Shown: positions 1 through 8,640 of the stretch, one piece after another | Layout of the letters: every line of letters starts with the position of its first letter | How positions within the stretch are numbered: the stretch's first letter is position 1 | Assembly: GCA_000296795.1 (NCBI GenBank) | Contig: BAFH01000003.1 | Location: forward strand, 1,426,401-1,490,400 | Origin: Candidatus Jettenia caeni | GTDB lineage: Bacteria > Planctomycetota > Brocadiia > Brocadiales > Brocadiaceae | Direction of reading: 5' to 3' | Length of the DNA stretch: 64,000 bases | Notes under the pieces: model-generated | Told to the model about the DNA's origin: nothing | Seen by the model: the letters and a program-made list of their open reading frames with translations, nothing else | Databases searched by the model: none | Translations under genes and position numbers: made by a program

Positions 1-1
1 A

Positions 2-559
2 AGCTTTAATAATAGCGAAGGGACGTTGATTTGTAAGGAGGTGAAGGAGATGGAGGATATTGTTGTTAGCGGCGTTGCCGTAAGCAAAGAAGATGCAAAG
101 ATTACTATTCGGGCTGTACCCGACGTTCCTGGTCAGGCTGCTAAGATATTTCATGAGATTGCCCGAAGGAATATTAACGTAGATATGATTATACAGAATG
201 CCAGTATCGAGGGTAGGGCGGATGTAACATTCACGGTGCCAAGAAGTGATTTACGAATAGCCCTGGAAACTGCAGAAAAGATAAAGAATGACCTTGGTGC
301 TAAAGAAGTAATGCATGATAGTAAGATTGCTAAACTTTCAGTGGTAGGTATTGGCATGCGGAGTCACTGCGGTGTAGCTGAAAAAATGTTTAGCGTATTA
401 GCCGACGAGAAGATCAATATTCAGATGATCAGTACTTCAGAGATTAAGATCTCCTGTGTGATTGATGACGCCCACGCTGATCGTGCCTTACGGGCTGTTC
501 ATACAGCTTTTGGACTCGATAAAGTAGAAAAGGAAAAAGAAGAGATTATTAAGGTATAA
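2..559 (+). CDS. lysC: Aspartate kinase, C-terminal ACT-domain part (5' end outside window)
   Basis: The reading frame is open from the first bases of the window, so this is the 3' part of a longer gene. Aspartate kinase phosphorylates aspartate, the first step to lysine, threonine and methionine. About 185 residues are visible. They begin with the linker typical of aspartokinases just before the regulatory region, followed by two ACT domains. The first starts near the KITIRAVPDVPGQAA motif and the second near LSVVGIGMRSHCGVAEKMF. These domains bind the feedback inhibitors. The catalytic kinase domain lies upstream of the window. An internal ATG at 50 with a GGAGG-type site could give a separate regulatory subunit, as in the alpha/beta aspartokinase of Bacillus; this is possible but unproven. 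Identification is by family motifs and confidence is high. Confidence 0.88.
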   Translation, partial: SFNNSEGTLICKEVKEMEDIVVSGVAVSKEDAKITIRAVPDVPGQAAKIFHEIARRNINVDMIIQNASIEGRADVTFTVPRSDLRIALETAEKIKNDLGAKEVMHDSKIAKLSVVGIGMRSHCGVAEKMFSVLADEKINIQMISTSEIKISCVIDDAHADRALRAVHTAFGLDKVEKEKEEIIKV

Positions 560-587
560 AGACCTGGCCATTAGTCCTCAATAATAA

Positions 588-638
588 TGTAGGGCGAGGC
601 TTTAGCCTTGCCAGGCAACCCTGAAGGGTTGCCCTACA
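588..638. repeat. 51-bp composite palindromic repeat (family A)
   Basis: The outer arms TGTAGGGC and GCCCTACA are inverted. Inside are two smaller palindromes built on GAGGC-TTTA-GCCTTGCC and GGCAACCC-TGAA-GGGTTGCC. Further copies lie at 17459-17483, 18552-18628, 22645-22816 (interrupted), 35926-36098 (interrupted) and 46014-46116. It sits just after the lysC stop, so the transcript could fold here. Confidence 0.85.
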
Positions 639-794
639 GATATTGAAATATTATTCGATACATTTCCTTATTTTCTATTCAGAAGTTGTGAGGTTGAGAA
701 TATCTGGATTCCCAACTTCACAACTCTTACAATCTCTTAACCCCGCGCTTGTATGATTTCGTATATTTTATCATAAGTCTGAGGCTTTGCTTCG

Positions 795-2012
795 CTAAAC
801 TTTGTCTGTACGGGCCAGTTTTGGCTGATAAATGCAATAAGGTTCTTCAGCCAAATAGTTGCCGGTATCGTAAAATGCCCGTGCTCTGCAACCCTCACAC
901 ACCTTCTTATATTCACATGCCCCGCATTTGCCTTCCAGAAGATCGGGATCGCGCAGCTTCTGAAAGACAGGTGAATTATTCCAGATATCTACAAACCTTT
1001 GTTTTCTTACATGACCGGCCTCTACCGGCAAATAACCACAAGGAAAGACCTCTCCCTTATGAGAAACGAAACATACACCGGTGCCAGCCAGACATCCCTT
1101 CGTCATGGCAGCCATGCCATGCGTCTTGGGTGATATGGTAACACCTTCCTCTTTGGCACGTTCCCGCATAATACGGAAATAATGGGGCGCACAGGTGGCC
1201 TTTGTTTGAATCCTGGCCTCTTTGGAAAGGTCGTAAAAATGGTTCAGTACTTCTTCATATTTCTTTGGGTGAAGCATTTGATCATCAGCAATCTGAACAC
1301 CGCATCCCACTGGTACGAGCATAAAGATATGCAATGCCTCTGCACCCATCTTAAGAGCGAGTTGATACAGATCGTCGACCTGATCGACATTATGTTTTGC
1401 AATGGTACAGTTGATTTGCATGCTCATGCCAAGGTCCTTCAATCGTTTAAACCCTGCGATAGAACGTTCGAATGAACCCGGTATCTTTCGGAATTCATCA
1501 TGAGTCCTGGCATCTGCACCATCAAAACTGATCGATACGCGGGCAATGCCTGCATCTACAATCCTTTTTGCAGTCTTATCGTCAACCAGTGTTCCATTGG
1601 TTGCTAACGCAACGCTCAGCCCTTTACTTACCGCATACTTTGCTATCTCGAAGATGTCGGGCCTGAAGAGCGGTTCACCTCCACTGAGTACCAGAATAGG
1701 TTTACCCGTTTCCGCAACGGCATCTACAAAGGCGAAAGCCTCTTTTGTAGACATGTCATCTCTGGCGAGGGTTGTGCTTACATCAAGCCTGCGACAGTGG
1801 ATACACTCCAGGTTACACCCTGCCGTTGTTTCCCAAAAAACCAGACGCAACTGATTTTTCATGTTCTTCATATACTCGGCAGCAGACTTGCCGGAAGTAT
1901 CATCTTTTATACGTGCATAGGTTTCTCGTATAGTTTCTGGCATATTACCATGCCCATGAGGTATGGAGTGACCACCTGGATGTTGACCATGTGGATGATG
2001 TGGATGCGACAT
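795..2012 (-). CDS. ahbD: Heme b synthase, radical SAM (AhbD type)
   Basis: Radical SAM/SPASM protein of about 405 residues. AhbD oxidatively decarboxylates the two propionates of Fe-coproporphyrin III to make heme b in the siroheme-dependent pathway. The N-terminus is histidine-rich (MSHPHHPHGQHPGGH), as I recall for AhbD proteins. The radical SAM motif reads CNLECIHC. The C-terminal auxiliary cluster region contains GCLAGTGVC, FPCGYLP, CGACEYKKVC and EGCRARA. The start at 2012 is chosen over an upstream ATG at 2147 because GGAGG lies 8 nt before it and the extra 45 residues do not look like the family. NirJ and AhbC were considered; the His-rich leader and the C-terminal YLAEEPYC pattern favour AhbD. 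It stands alone between lysC and cimA on the opposite strand. Confidence 0.82.
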   Translation of the reverse strand: MSHPHHPHGQHPGGHSIPHGHGNMPETIRETYARIKDDTSGKSAAEYMKNMKNQLRLVFWETTAGCNLECIHCRRLDVSTTLARDDMSTKEAFAFVDAVAETGKPILVLSGGEPLFRPDIFEIAKYAVSKGLSVALATNGTLVDDKTAKRIVDAGIARVSISFDGADARTHDEFRKIPGSFERSIAGFKRLKDLGMSMQINCTIAKHNVDQVDDLYQLALKMGAEALHIFMLVPVGCGVQIADDQMLHPKKYEEVLNHFYDLSKEARIQTKATCAPHYFRIMRERAKEEGVTISPKTHGMAAMTKGCLAGTGVCFVSHKGEVFPCGYLPVEAGHVRKQRFVDIWNNSPVFQKLRDPDLLEGKCGACEYKKVCEGCRARAFYDTGNYLAEEPYCIYQPKLARTDKV

Positions 2013-2238
2013 GTTTTTCCTCCGCTTGTAGTAAATGAAAGATAGTTTTAATAGACAGCATTGAATATTAACCATAGAGAATACAGCGTTTAGCGAGAAA
2101 ACAATAGTGCAGAATACCAACTTCTCTCTACCTCTATGGCTGAACAATTATCAAAAATCATTTTCTTATTATAAAAGAATGTCCATTGTCTGGTCAATTA
2201 ATAAAAAAACAATCTTTTTCCACGAATTTCTTTTAAAC

Positions 2239-2267
2239 TTGACAACCTATTGCACCATTGATATCAT
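2239..2267 (+). promoter_or_regulatory. Sigma70-type promoter upstream of cimA
   Basis: TTGACA at 2239-2244 is followed by a 17-nt spacer and TATCAT at 2262-2267. It would give a leader of about 130 nt before cimA. The leader ends with a small palindrome, GTACG-GTTAAA-CGTAC, at about 2378-2393. The rest of the 2013-2401 gap is AT-rich and shows no gene. Confidence 0.55.
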
Positions 2268-2401
2268 TAAAAACCTCTTTTCCCGTTACTTGATAATGAT
2301 TTTCTATAAGTTTTTTTAAACTATAGAGATAGAAAGAATATAATGATGTTTAAAATCCTCTTTTAGGTTCTTTATTATGTACGGTTAAACGTACTTCTGT
2401 T

Positions 2402-3976
2402 ATGGATAAAATTTTTATTTACGATACCACATTACGTGATGGCAGCCAATCTGAAGGGATCTCCTTCTCGTTACAGGATAAACTGGCCATTACCTTAAAG
2501 TTAGACGATCTGGGGGTAGATTATATAGAAGGTGGTTATCCTATTGCCAATCCGAAAGATGAAGCCTACTTTAAGGAAGTAAAATCGCTGAAATTACATC
2601 ATGCAAAGGTCGCATCTTTTGGAAGCACACGGAGAGCGGATAAGCATGTCGAAGATGACCGAAATGTAACAGCGCTACTACAGGCAGATACACCTGTTGT
2701 TACCATTGTCGGGAAGAGCTGGGATTTTCAGGTAACGGATGTACTGAAGGTATCACTGGATGAGAATCTTAAGATGGTTTCCGATACGGTCGCATATCTT
2801 AAATCTAAAAACCGGGAAGTCTTTTTTGACGCCGAACATTTTTTCGATGGGTATAAGAAAAACCGTGAATACGCCCTGAAGGTACTTCAGGCAGCCCAGT
2901 CCTCAGGCGCTGATGCTATCGTATTATGTGATACGAACGGGGGCAGTTTACCTGCAGAAGTGGCAGAGATCGTAAGAGACGTCAGGCAAAAAATACAAGG
3001 CATGTTGGGTATCCACGTCCATAATGACGGTGACCTTGCAGTGGCAAATACCCTTGCAGCCATAGATCAGGGAGTAAGACAGGTGCAGGGGACGATTAAC
3101 GGGTTTGGGGAGCGTTGCGGGAATGCAGATTTGTGCTCCATTATTCCCAATCTGGTTTTGAAAAGGAGATATCATTGTTTACGTGATGGCAGACTGAAAA
3201 AGCTTACCGAGGTATCCAGGTATGTTTATGAAACGGCTAATCTGCTTCTTCGGCCTAATCAACCGTTTGTAGGGACCAGCGCCTTTGCCCATAAAGGCGG
3301 GCTACATATTAATGCCATTCAAAAAAATAAGGGTACCTATGAGCACATTCCTCCGGAGTCAGTGGGAAATGAACGGAAGATATTGATCTCTGAGCTTTCA
3401 GGCAGCTCGACGATCCTTGCAAAGATAGAAAAGTTTCATCTGACCCATGATGGCGCTTTTATGAGATCTATCCTTGAAACGGTTCAAAACCTGGAGAATG
3501 AAGGATATCAATTCGAATCTGCCGAGGCGTCATTTGAACTCCTGGTAAGAAAAAAAGCCGGTCGATATAAACCCTTCTTTAACCTGCAAGGATTTCGGGT
3601 GATTGTCGAGAAGAGGGAAAACGGATTACCGATAACAGAGGCAACGGTCAAGGTGGAGGTGGATGGTATCCAGGAGCTTTCTGCAAGTGAGGGGGAGGGT
3701 CCGGTAAATGCCCTTGATTCAGCGCTACGCAAGGCATTGGAGCGGTTCTACCCGTCATTAAAAGATATGAAACTCGTGGATTATAAAGTCCGTGTCATTA
3801 ATCCACGGAAAGGAACTGCAGCCAAGGTAAGGGTATTTATTGAATCACAGGATGAAAAAAATATCTGGAATACCGTCGGTGTATCAGAAAATTTAATCGA
3901 TGCAAGCTGGCATGCCCTTGTGGATAGCATTGAATATAAATTGTTAAAAGAACAGGAGATGGTAAGTAAGAAATAG
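2402..3976 (+). CDS. cimA: (R)-citramalate synthase
   Basis: Protein of 524 residues in the LeuA/HMGL family. Citramalate synthase condenses pyruvate and acetyl-CoA to citramalate, a threonine-independent entry to isoleucine. The N-terminal barrel opens with DTTLRDGSQSEGISFS, the acyl-CoA condensation signature. The metal-binding HVHND motif and the GFGERCGNADL motif follow at roughly residues 205-245, then HKGGLHINAI near 297. The last 140 residues form the LeuA-type allosteric dimerisation domain, which normally binds isoleucine. Length and the SxGF-less substrate region fit the citramalate synthase clade (TIGR00977 type) better than 2-isopropylmalate synthase. Its position beside lysC, with only ahbD between, suggests an amino-acid biosynthesis neighbourhood. 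A good promoter lies about 135 nt upstream. Confidence 0.88.
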   Translation: MDKIFIYDTTLRDGSQSEGISFSLQDKLAITLKLDDLGVDYIEGGYPIANPKDEAYFKEVKSLKLHHAKVASFGSTRRADKHVEDDRNVTALLQADTPVVTIVGKSWDFQVTDVLKVSLDENLKMVSDTVAYLKSKNREVFFDAEHFFDGYKKNREYALKVLQAAQSSGADAIVLCDTNGGSLPAEVAEIVRDVRQKIQGMLGIHVHNDGDLAVANTLAAIDQGVRQVQGTINGFGERCGNADLCSIIPNLVLKRRYHCLRDGRLKKLTEVSRYVYETANLLLRPNQPFVGTSAFAHKGGLHINAIQKNKGTYEHIPPESVGNERKILISELSGSSTILAKIEKFHLTHDGAFMRSILETVQNLENEGYQFESAEASFELLVRKKAGRYKPFFNLQGFRVIVEKRENGLPITEATVKVEVDGIQELSASEGEGPVNALDSALRKALERFYPSLKDMKLVDYKVRVINPRKGTAAKVRVFIESQDEKNIWNTVGVSENLIDASWHALVDSIEYKLLKEQEMVSKK

Positions 3977-4090
3977 AAACATTAAATAAGTTGTCGGAAA
4001 ATTGTTTTGTAAATCAAATATTTTCACTTGTAGTAGTTCTTCGCTTGATGCATATGCCGTGCTACCCCTGTCCAATGTGGTTCGTTTTTT

Positions 4091-4507
4091 TCATTCATCG
4101 ATAGTGAATGGATCATCTGCCATCTTGCCATGAAATTTTTCTGCATGGGTAAGGGCATCTTGCCGCTGTTGAAAGGCGTGGATACGGTTGCCGTTCGCCT
4201 CATTCGTGATTAACTCACTCTCCACAAAATATGCCATATAGGAATCGATCTTATTACCTCTTACTTCATCAGTAACCAAAATATGGTCAACCGGCTGGGT
4301 ATTTTTCCTGAACCATTGAGTTGCACAGTAGACCGAGCAAAAACGATATGTTGAAGCGTCTTTAAGGACAATATCAACCTCATAAATAGGTGCAATGGGC
4401 GAGCCATCATATGCACATCGCGGATTTCTTAAAAATTTTTGATACGATACACCAATGAGTGCAATTGTTAGAGCGATAACTATTCCAATCCAAAATTTTT
4501 TCGTCAT
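4091..4507 (-). CDS. NosL-like membrane-anchored accessory protein
   Basis: About 138 residues. One N-terminal membrane segment (WIGIVIALTIALIGVS) is followed by a periplasmic domain. NosL-like features are a CAYDG metal site near the start, FCSVYCATQW, the VTDE-x-IDSYMAYFVES block and a final NRIHAF stretch. NosL proteins bind copper and assist maturation of nitrous-oxide reductase, but this copy has no nosZ nearby. It is the last gene of a minus-strand group with a polytopic membrane protein and an ABC transporter, 11 nt after the membrane protein. The start at 4507 is preceded by AGGA; a longer start at 4570 would overlap the upstream gene. The metal and partner are unknown. Confidence 0.62.
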   Translation of the reverse strand: MTKKFWIGIVIALTIALIGVSYQKFLRNPRCAYDGSPIAPIYEVDIVLKDASTYRFCSVYCATQWFRKNTQPVDHILVTDEVRGNKIDSYMAYFVESELITNEANGNRIHAFQQRQDALTHAEKFHGKMADDPFTIDE

Positions 4508-4518
4508 GTTAATCCTGT

Positions 4519-5544
4519 CTAAATAAAGATCAAATGTATCGTTACCATACCAAGAGAAGCTAACAGGCAAAAGGTGGCTAAATTGTTGATCTTTACTAAA
4601 AGCCGTTCTGTTATCGGTTGTACCTCTCCATTCTTACAAAGGAAACGCAGTATACCCATCCAACCAACAGCAAAGGTACCAATGATAAATAATCCCAAGA
4701 TAATAGGGGCGTCTGGTACCGTGCCGTTTCCCATAAAGCAATAGATGCAGTGATGGTAAGGAAGCTGCATAAGCCTTGGAGTAATGATCTCAAAAAGCGA
4801 GAGGATGACCACGGGGATATTAATAATTGCTATCGCAGCCTGGCTATAAAAGATACTGTTTTCGGATAATGATAACCACGATTGCCATTTTTTCCGAAGG
4901 GTCGTAAATAGGAAAGCAATGAGGATTATGTTTATTACATAGTAGAGAACAAACAGGATAATCTGAAAGTTGTTTCCCAGGATGGCTTGCGGGATCATGG
5001 CAGAAGGTCTTAACGGTACATCAAAGAAGGTGGCACAACAAGAGACGGACATCATCGGTTTCATACGGAGTACATAAGAGATGTCTGTAATACTGTCTGT
5101 CAAAAGTAAGCCACAGACTATGAGTAAAAAATAAAAGTTTTTTCTCGCTAGCGGTGTTGTGGGGGTGGATTTATCAACGTAATAACACAGTAACCATCCA
5201 CCCATAATAAAAAATGCGATAGGTTTGATGATTTGTAAGAAAATTACCGTAGACGGCAGGATCTGTGTAACGCCAAACATGCACATTGCCCCCGGGATTT
5301 CTGGTACGAAACTCTGGAGCATAATATAAAACCAGGGCCATGCAAGCATACGAATAGCTATAGCTACACATGCAATCAGGAAAATGAGATATCCCTTTTG
5401 TTCAAATTGGCTCCTTCTCTCAAGAGGCACGATTGCCTTAAAATTAAGGAGAGACTTTATTGTTGTATAGAGCAGAAATCCTCCCAGGAAAAGAGAAACA
5501 AATGCAACAAACAACATAATAAGGGTATATATATTTACAATCAT
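4519..5544 (-). CDS. Polytopic membrane protein of unknown function
   Basis: 341 residues with about eight hydrophobic segments spread over the whole length, so it is an integral inner-membrane protein. I do not recognise a named family. Visible features are several cysteines and histidines facing one another, including SVSCCATFFD near residue 170 and HHCIYC near residue 263, just before the last segments, which look like a possible metal site. It sits between a NosL-like gene and a GxxExxY gene, followed upstream by an FtsX/LolD-like ABC transporter, all on the minus strand. Co-transcription suggests it works with the transporter and the NosL-like protein, perhaps in metal or cofactor delivery. 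That role is inference. Confidence 0.6.
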   Translation of the reverse strand: MIVNIYTLIMLFVAFVSLFLGGFLLYTTIKSLLNFKAIVPLERRSQFEQKGYLIFLIACVAIAIRMLAWPWFYIMLQSFVPEIPGAMCMFGVTQILPSTVIFLQIIKPIAFFIMGGWLLCYYVDKSTPTTPLARKNFYFLLIVCGLLLTDSITDISYVLRMKPMMSVSCCATFFDVPLRPSAMIPQAILGNNFQIILFVLYYVINIILIAFLFTTLRKKWQSWLSLSENSIFYSQAAIAIINIPVVILSLFEIITPRLMQLPYHHCIYCFMGNGTVPDAPIILGLFIIGTFAVGWMGILRFLCKNGEVQPITERLLVKINNLATFCLLASLGMVTIHLIFI

Positions 5545-5558
5545 AGTAATAATCTAAC

Positions 5559-6092
5559 TATTTGACAGGATAACAGGATAAACAGGATAATTTTTAAATC
5601 TTGCCTACCATAAATTTTTCTAAATCCTTAATTTTACGTTTAATTTCAACTTTTCTTTCACCAAAGTTAATAACAAGGCCGACCGGTTTCCCAGTAGCAA
5701 CAAGGTAGTTAACTAATTGTACTTCATGAGCATTTATAATTTGCCGAACCGACTTCAGTTCTAGAATAATCGTATCATTAACAATAATATCTGCTACAAA
5801 TTCTCCTACAATCTCATTTTCATAATAAACTGTAATAGGCTTTTGCGATTCTGCGTTAAGCCTTGCTTTACGTAATTCTATAAGCACTATAAGCATGCAC
5901 TTCTCGTATACACTCTCAAGAAAACCAAATCCCATTCTATTATAGACACGATAAGAGCAACCAATAATCCTTTCTGTTAACTCTTTATATTCCATATTAC
6001 CCTCCTTAGATCTATTAAGATAGTCTTTGAGTTATAATACAGATTTGGCTAACAGTATTTATATCTTGTTAATCCTGTTATCCTGTCAAATA
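5559..6092. mobile_element. GxxExxY unit bounded by perfect 21-bp inverted repeats
   Basis: Positions 5559-5579 and 6072-6092 are perfect inverted copies of a 21-bp sequence beginning TATTTGACAGGATAACAGG. Similarity continues inward for about 8 more bases, with a short tandem ACAGGATA pattern on the left. The only gene inside is the GxxExxY protein. The unit lies exactly between two genes of an apparent operon: the left repeat is 14 nt from the membrane-protein start, the right one is 8 nt after the ATPase stop. There is no transposase. It looks like a movable cassette. Confidence 0.65.
5594..5995 (-). CDS. GxxExxY protein (PD-(D/E)XK-like)
   Basis: 133 residues. The family motif is GFLESVY at residues 24-30. 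A PD-(D/E)XK-like core is visible as FVADIIVNDTIILELKS at about residues 76-92 (Asp plus ExK). The end is lysine-rich. The family (PF13366 type) is common in bacteria with no settled function; a nuclease-related role is inferred from the fold. The ribosome site AAGGAGGG is very strong. It sits between the 21-bp inverted repeats described above and splits an ABC-transporter/membrane-protein operon, although it is on the same strand and so may not block transcription. Confidence 0.85.
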   Translation of the reverse strand: MEYKELTERIIGCSYRVYNRMGFGFLESVYEKCMLIVLIELRKARLNAESQKPITVYYENEIVGEFVADIIVNDTIILELKSVRQIINAHEVQLVNYLVATGKPVGLVINFGERKVEIKRKIKDLEKFMVGKI

Positions 6093-6100
6093 TTCTGTAT

Positions 6101-6763
6101 CTATTCAATCTTACCATTTTTCAGTTTAAAAACTCTATCAGCAATTTTCTCAAACCGGGCATCGTGGGTAGCAACCAAAATAGTTACCCCATTGTTCTTC
6201 AATTCAGTTAAAAGCTCTAACATATGCTCTCCGGTTTCTTCATCAATATTCGATGTGGGTTCATCAGCAATAATGATCTCAGGATCATTTATCAATGCCC
6301 GTGCAATAGCTACCCTTTGTTGCTGCCCCCCGCTCAGTTCTTCAGGTGTGTGGTCTAACCGGTCACCAAGTTCAACCTTTTCTAAAAGTAATCTTGCCCT
6401 TTCAAAACGTTTTTTGGTATCGACTCCTAACGGAATAAGGGGATAAGAGACATTCTCCCAACTGGTAAGCCGCGGGATGAGATGAAAATCCTGAAAAATA
6501 AAGCCGATCTTTTCCCGCCGTAATCTTGAAAGAGCAATATCTGAAAAAGTGGTAATATCTTCACCGTACATAAACACCTTGCCTTCGGTAGGTCTATCGA
6601 GTGTACCAATGACGTTAAGCAGGGTAGTTTTCCCGGAGCCGGAAGGTCCTTTGAATATTACAAAGCTCTTTTTCGTGATTTCTAAAGTAATATCCCGTAT
6701 GGCACGTACTTCGTGATGAAAATGACTGCTATAATATTTACTTAAATGCTCGGTTTTTATCAT
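6101..6763 (-). CDS. ABC transporter ATP-binding protein (LolD/MacB type)
   Basis: 220 residues. Walker A is GPSGSGKTT near residue 40, the Q-loop region reads GFIFQDFHLIP, the signature is LSGGQQQRVAIARAL, Walker B is IIIADEPTSNID, and the switch histidine is in VATHDARF. This size and the FHLIPRLTSWENV pattern are typical of LolD/MacB ATPases, which power extraction of lipoproteins or export of peptides and metabolites rather than import. It starts 3 nt after the permease gene, so the two are translated together. With the permease it should form a homodimeric MacB-like machine. Its substrate is unknown; the NosL-like partner hints at metal or cofactor assembly. Confidence 0.85.
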   Translation of the reverse strand: MIKTEHLSKYYSSHFHHEVRAIRDITLEITKKSFVIFKGPSGSGKTTLLNVIGTLDRPTEGKVFMYGEDITTFSDIALSRLRREKIGFIFQDFHLIPRLTSWENVSYPLIPLGVDTKKRFERARLLLEKVELGDRLDHTPEELSGGQQQRVAIARALINDPEIIIADEPTSNIDEETGEHMLELLTELKNNGVTILVATHDARFEKIADRVFKLKNGKIE

Positions 6764-6766
6764 TCT

Positions 6767-7918
6767 TCATTTCATTGATATAACAGGTGATTCGGTGGAT
6801 GCCTTCCAGGAAGAATAGATACTGCCGACCATCGTCAGTATAAAGGCAAAAAAGAAACTCAATAAACATGGCAATGGGAGAAACCTTGTTGGTAAGGTAA
6901 ATTTAGGCAGCATAGGTATCTCTGCAATAAAAAATTGGGCAATAAACGCACCATTGAAAAGTTTAACCCAGAGAATGGATAATACAATGGCTATCGTCGC
7001 TCCGAGCAAACTGATAAGTAATTGCTCAAAGGAAATAAGCTCTAAAACCTCCAGGGTATTCCATCCTGTCGCCTTCATAATACCGATCTCCCGTTTCCGT
7101 TCAGATAATCCGAAGCCTGAAGCCACTAATATGGCTGGTATACCAAGGGCAAACGCCACGGTATATAATGCAGTAAATATACCCTCCTTGAGCATAAATC
7201 CCTTTTTAAAATATAATTCAATCATCTGCTTATCTTGTAACCGGTAAGGCTCGTTTTGCAGGATATCATAGAGATCAGTAGCAATTTCTGAATTATGTCC
7301 CGGCAGACTGTGGATTTGTATATCTGTTGCAACACCCTGTTTGCCGAACAATTCACCTGCATCGTTGAAAGACATGAGTATCATAGAGGATCCCCAGATA
7401 CTGGAATCTGAAGAGAAAATCCCCACAACGGTAAAATTTTTGCGCTGTTGTCCGCGCATGCTAAACTGGTCACCTATCTGTAACTTAAAATGTTCTTTCA
7501 GTTCATGCCCCACAACCACCTCGTTTGCGTTTTCAAAAATCCTGCCTGAAATGCAGGTGATAGATTTTGGAATGTCTTCTTTATTAATACCAACGATAAC
7601 CGCCAGTTTATTTTGTAAAAAGCCTCTACCGATAATCCGTGGTATTGCCTTTGTTACGCCAAAGATTTTTTTTATTTCATCGAGATACTTGAGGGGAATG
7701 GCCGCATTCCTGCCAAATTCATCAAAAGTGATATAGAGGTCTGCACCTTCTTTAACAGAGATTAGTGATTGTGCCCTGATGCCTTCTGAGATAGCGATGG
7801 CTGTTATAAAAGGTGAAAGGATGGCAATAATACAGAGACAAACAACAACAGTCTTTGTCCTGTGCCGTAATAAATTTTCTGTTGCCAGGAGAAATAAATT
7901 AATGTGTTTATTAATCAT
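6767..7918 (-). CDS. FtsX/MacB-type ABC transporter permease
   Basis: 383 residues. One membrane segment sits near residues 25-48, then a periplasmic MacB_PCD domain (about 50-240), then three membrane segments from about residue 255 to the end. The cytoplasmic coupling region between them contains ERKREIGIMKATGW, the usual FtsX/MacB motif. This fits the MacB_PCD plus FtsX domain layout. It is the first gene of the minus-strand group (permease, ATPase, GxxExxY, membrane protein, NosL-like protein). The divergent gap to 8144 holds a promoter for the neighbouring DUF2283 gene. Confidence 0.83.
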   Translation of the reverse strand: MINKHINLFLLATENLLRHRTKTVVVCLCIIAILSPFITAIAISEGIRAQSLISVKEGADLYITFDEFGRNAAIPLKYLDEIKKIFGVTKAIPRIIGRGFLQNKLAVIVGINKEDIPKSITCISGRIFENANEVVVGHELKEHFKLQIGDQFSMRGQQRKNFTVVGIFSSDSSIWGSSMILMSFNDAGELFGKQGVATDIQIHSLPGHNSEIATDLYDILQNEPYRLQDKQMIELYFKKGFMLKEGIFTALYTVAFALGIPAILVASGFGLSERKREIGIMKATGWNTLEVLELISFEQLLISLLGATIAIVLSILWVKLFNGAFIAQFFIAEIPMLPKFTLPTRFLPLPCLLSFFFAFILTMVGSIYSSWKASTESPVISMK

Positions 7919-8018
7919 GTATCTTCAAAATCATTACTGAACTCAGCATACGAATAAACATTTTAGTATTATAACGAAAAGACATTGAGATTTTCAGTAT
8001 AATTCTTTGGACTTTTAT

Positions 8019-8047
8019 TTGACAACCGCTATGCTGTACAATACTAT
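8019..8047 (+). promoter_or_regulatory. Sigma70-type promoter before DUF2283 gene
   Basis: TTGACA at 8019-8024, a 17-nt spacer and TACTAT at 8042-8047. It lies in the divergent gap and points to the DUF2283 gene. Confidence 0.5.
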
Positions 8048-8146
8048 GCTAACAGTTATAACATAAAGATAAAAAATGAATGTTAGTTGCAGATAAATAA
8101 GGATAACGATAATAACAAATTATCCTTTGAAGAAAGGAAAAAAATG

Positions 8147-8362
8147 ATGAAAGTATATTATGATGACGAAGTAGATGCTTTGTATTTAAAGTTGGGAGAT
8201 GAGTCGCCGGAAGGAGTTATAGAATTATCTGAAGGGGTTAATTTAGATACAACTTCTGAAGACAAAATAGTAGGTATAGAAATTCTGAATGCCTCTAAAA
8301 AAATGGATTTAAAAACGATCATGACAAGAATGTGTTTCTTGAGTTGTTGCATGATGGGCTGA
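8147..8362 (+). CDS. DUF2283 protein, 3' end fused to transposon-derived sequence
   Basis: About 71 residues from the second ATG of an ATGATG pair; a GAAAGGA site precedes it. The first 50 residues match DUF2283: MKVYYDDEVDALYLKLGD, an EGVNLDTTSEDKIVGIEIL core and the closing NASKKM. DUF2283 proteins are small, often sit next to toxin or PIN genes, and have no proven role. The last 17 residues (TRMCFLSCCMMG end) are read out of frame through the adjoining transposase fragment, so the natural C-terminus was probably replaced at about 8315. No toxin partner remains. Confidence 0.65.
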   Translation: MKVYYDDEVDALYLKLGDESPEGVIELSEGVNLDTTSEDKIVGIEILNASKKMDLKTIMTRMCFLSCCMMG

Positions 8363-8640
8363 AAACTTATACTATCATCAAAGAGACGAACAAAAGTTTT
8401 GATGAAATAAAAGGGGAGCGGGGTATTCTGAGGCAAATAGCTATGGACTTGTTGTGCCGGGTTGGTGGACTCAGCGGGACTGAGATAGGAGAGATGATGG
8501 GGGTAGACTATAGTACGGTGAGCCAGAGGAGAAAACGATTACGAGAAAAACTGAAAAATGATAACCATATTGCTCAGATTATCAAAAGAGTTGAGGTTGA
8601 TTTGTCAACAATAAATATTTGATCCCATTTTCTCTGACCC
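8315..8640 (+). pseudogene. Fragment of REP-associated (Y1/RAYT-like) transposase, C-terminal part
   Basis: The frame ending at 8622 encodes a remnant rather than a full protein. It holds the end of a helix-turn-helix tail, with LLCRVGGLSGTEIGEMMG and VDYSTVSQRRKRL motifs as in the C-terminal extension of some Y1 (IS200-like/RAYT) transposases. The catalytic HUH and Tyr region is missing; a short FLELLHDG piece upstream may be all that is left of it. Right after the stop, CCCATTTTCTCTGACCCCAT resembles sequence often found at the edges of such elements. It overlaps the DUF2283 end in another frame. Confidence 0.5.

Noticed and set aside
588-638. CRISPR array from repeated short palindromes
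   Set aside because: Copies of the repeat are scattered over 46 kb, not regularly spaced, with no cas genes in the window.
795-2012. Assignment as NirJ (heme d1) or AhbC
   Set aside because: The His-rich leader, the length and the C-terminal cysteine pattern fit AhbD better; no other heme d1 genes are near.
8037-8042. TACAAT as the -10 box of the DUF2283 promoter
   Set aside because: The spacer to TTGACA would be only 12 nt; the TACTAT five bases on gives the normal 17 nt.
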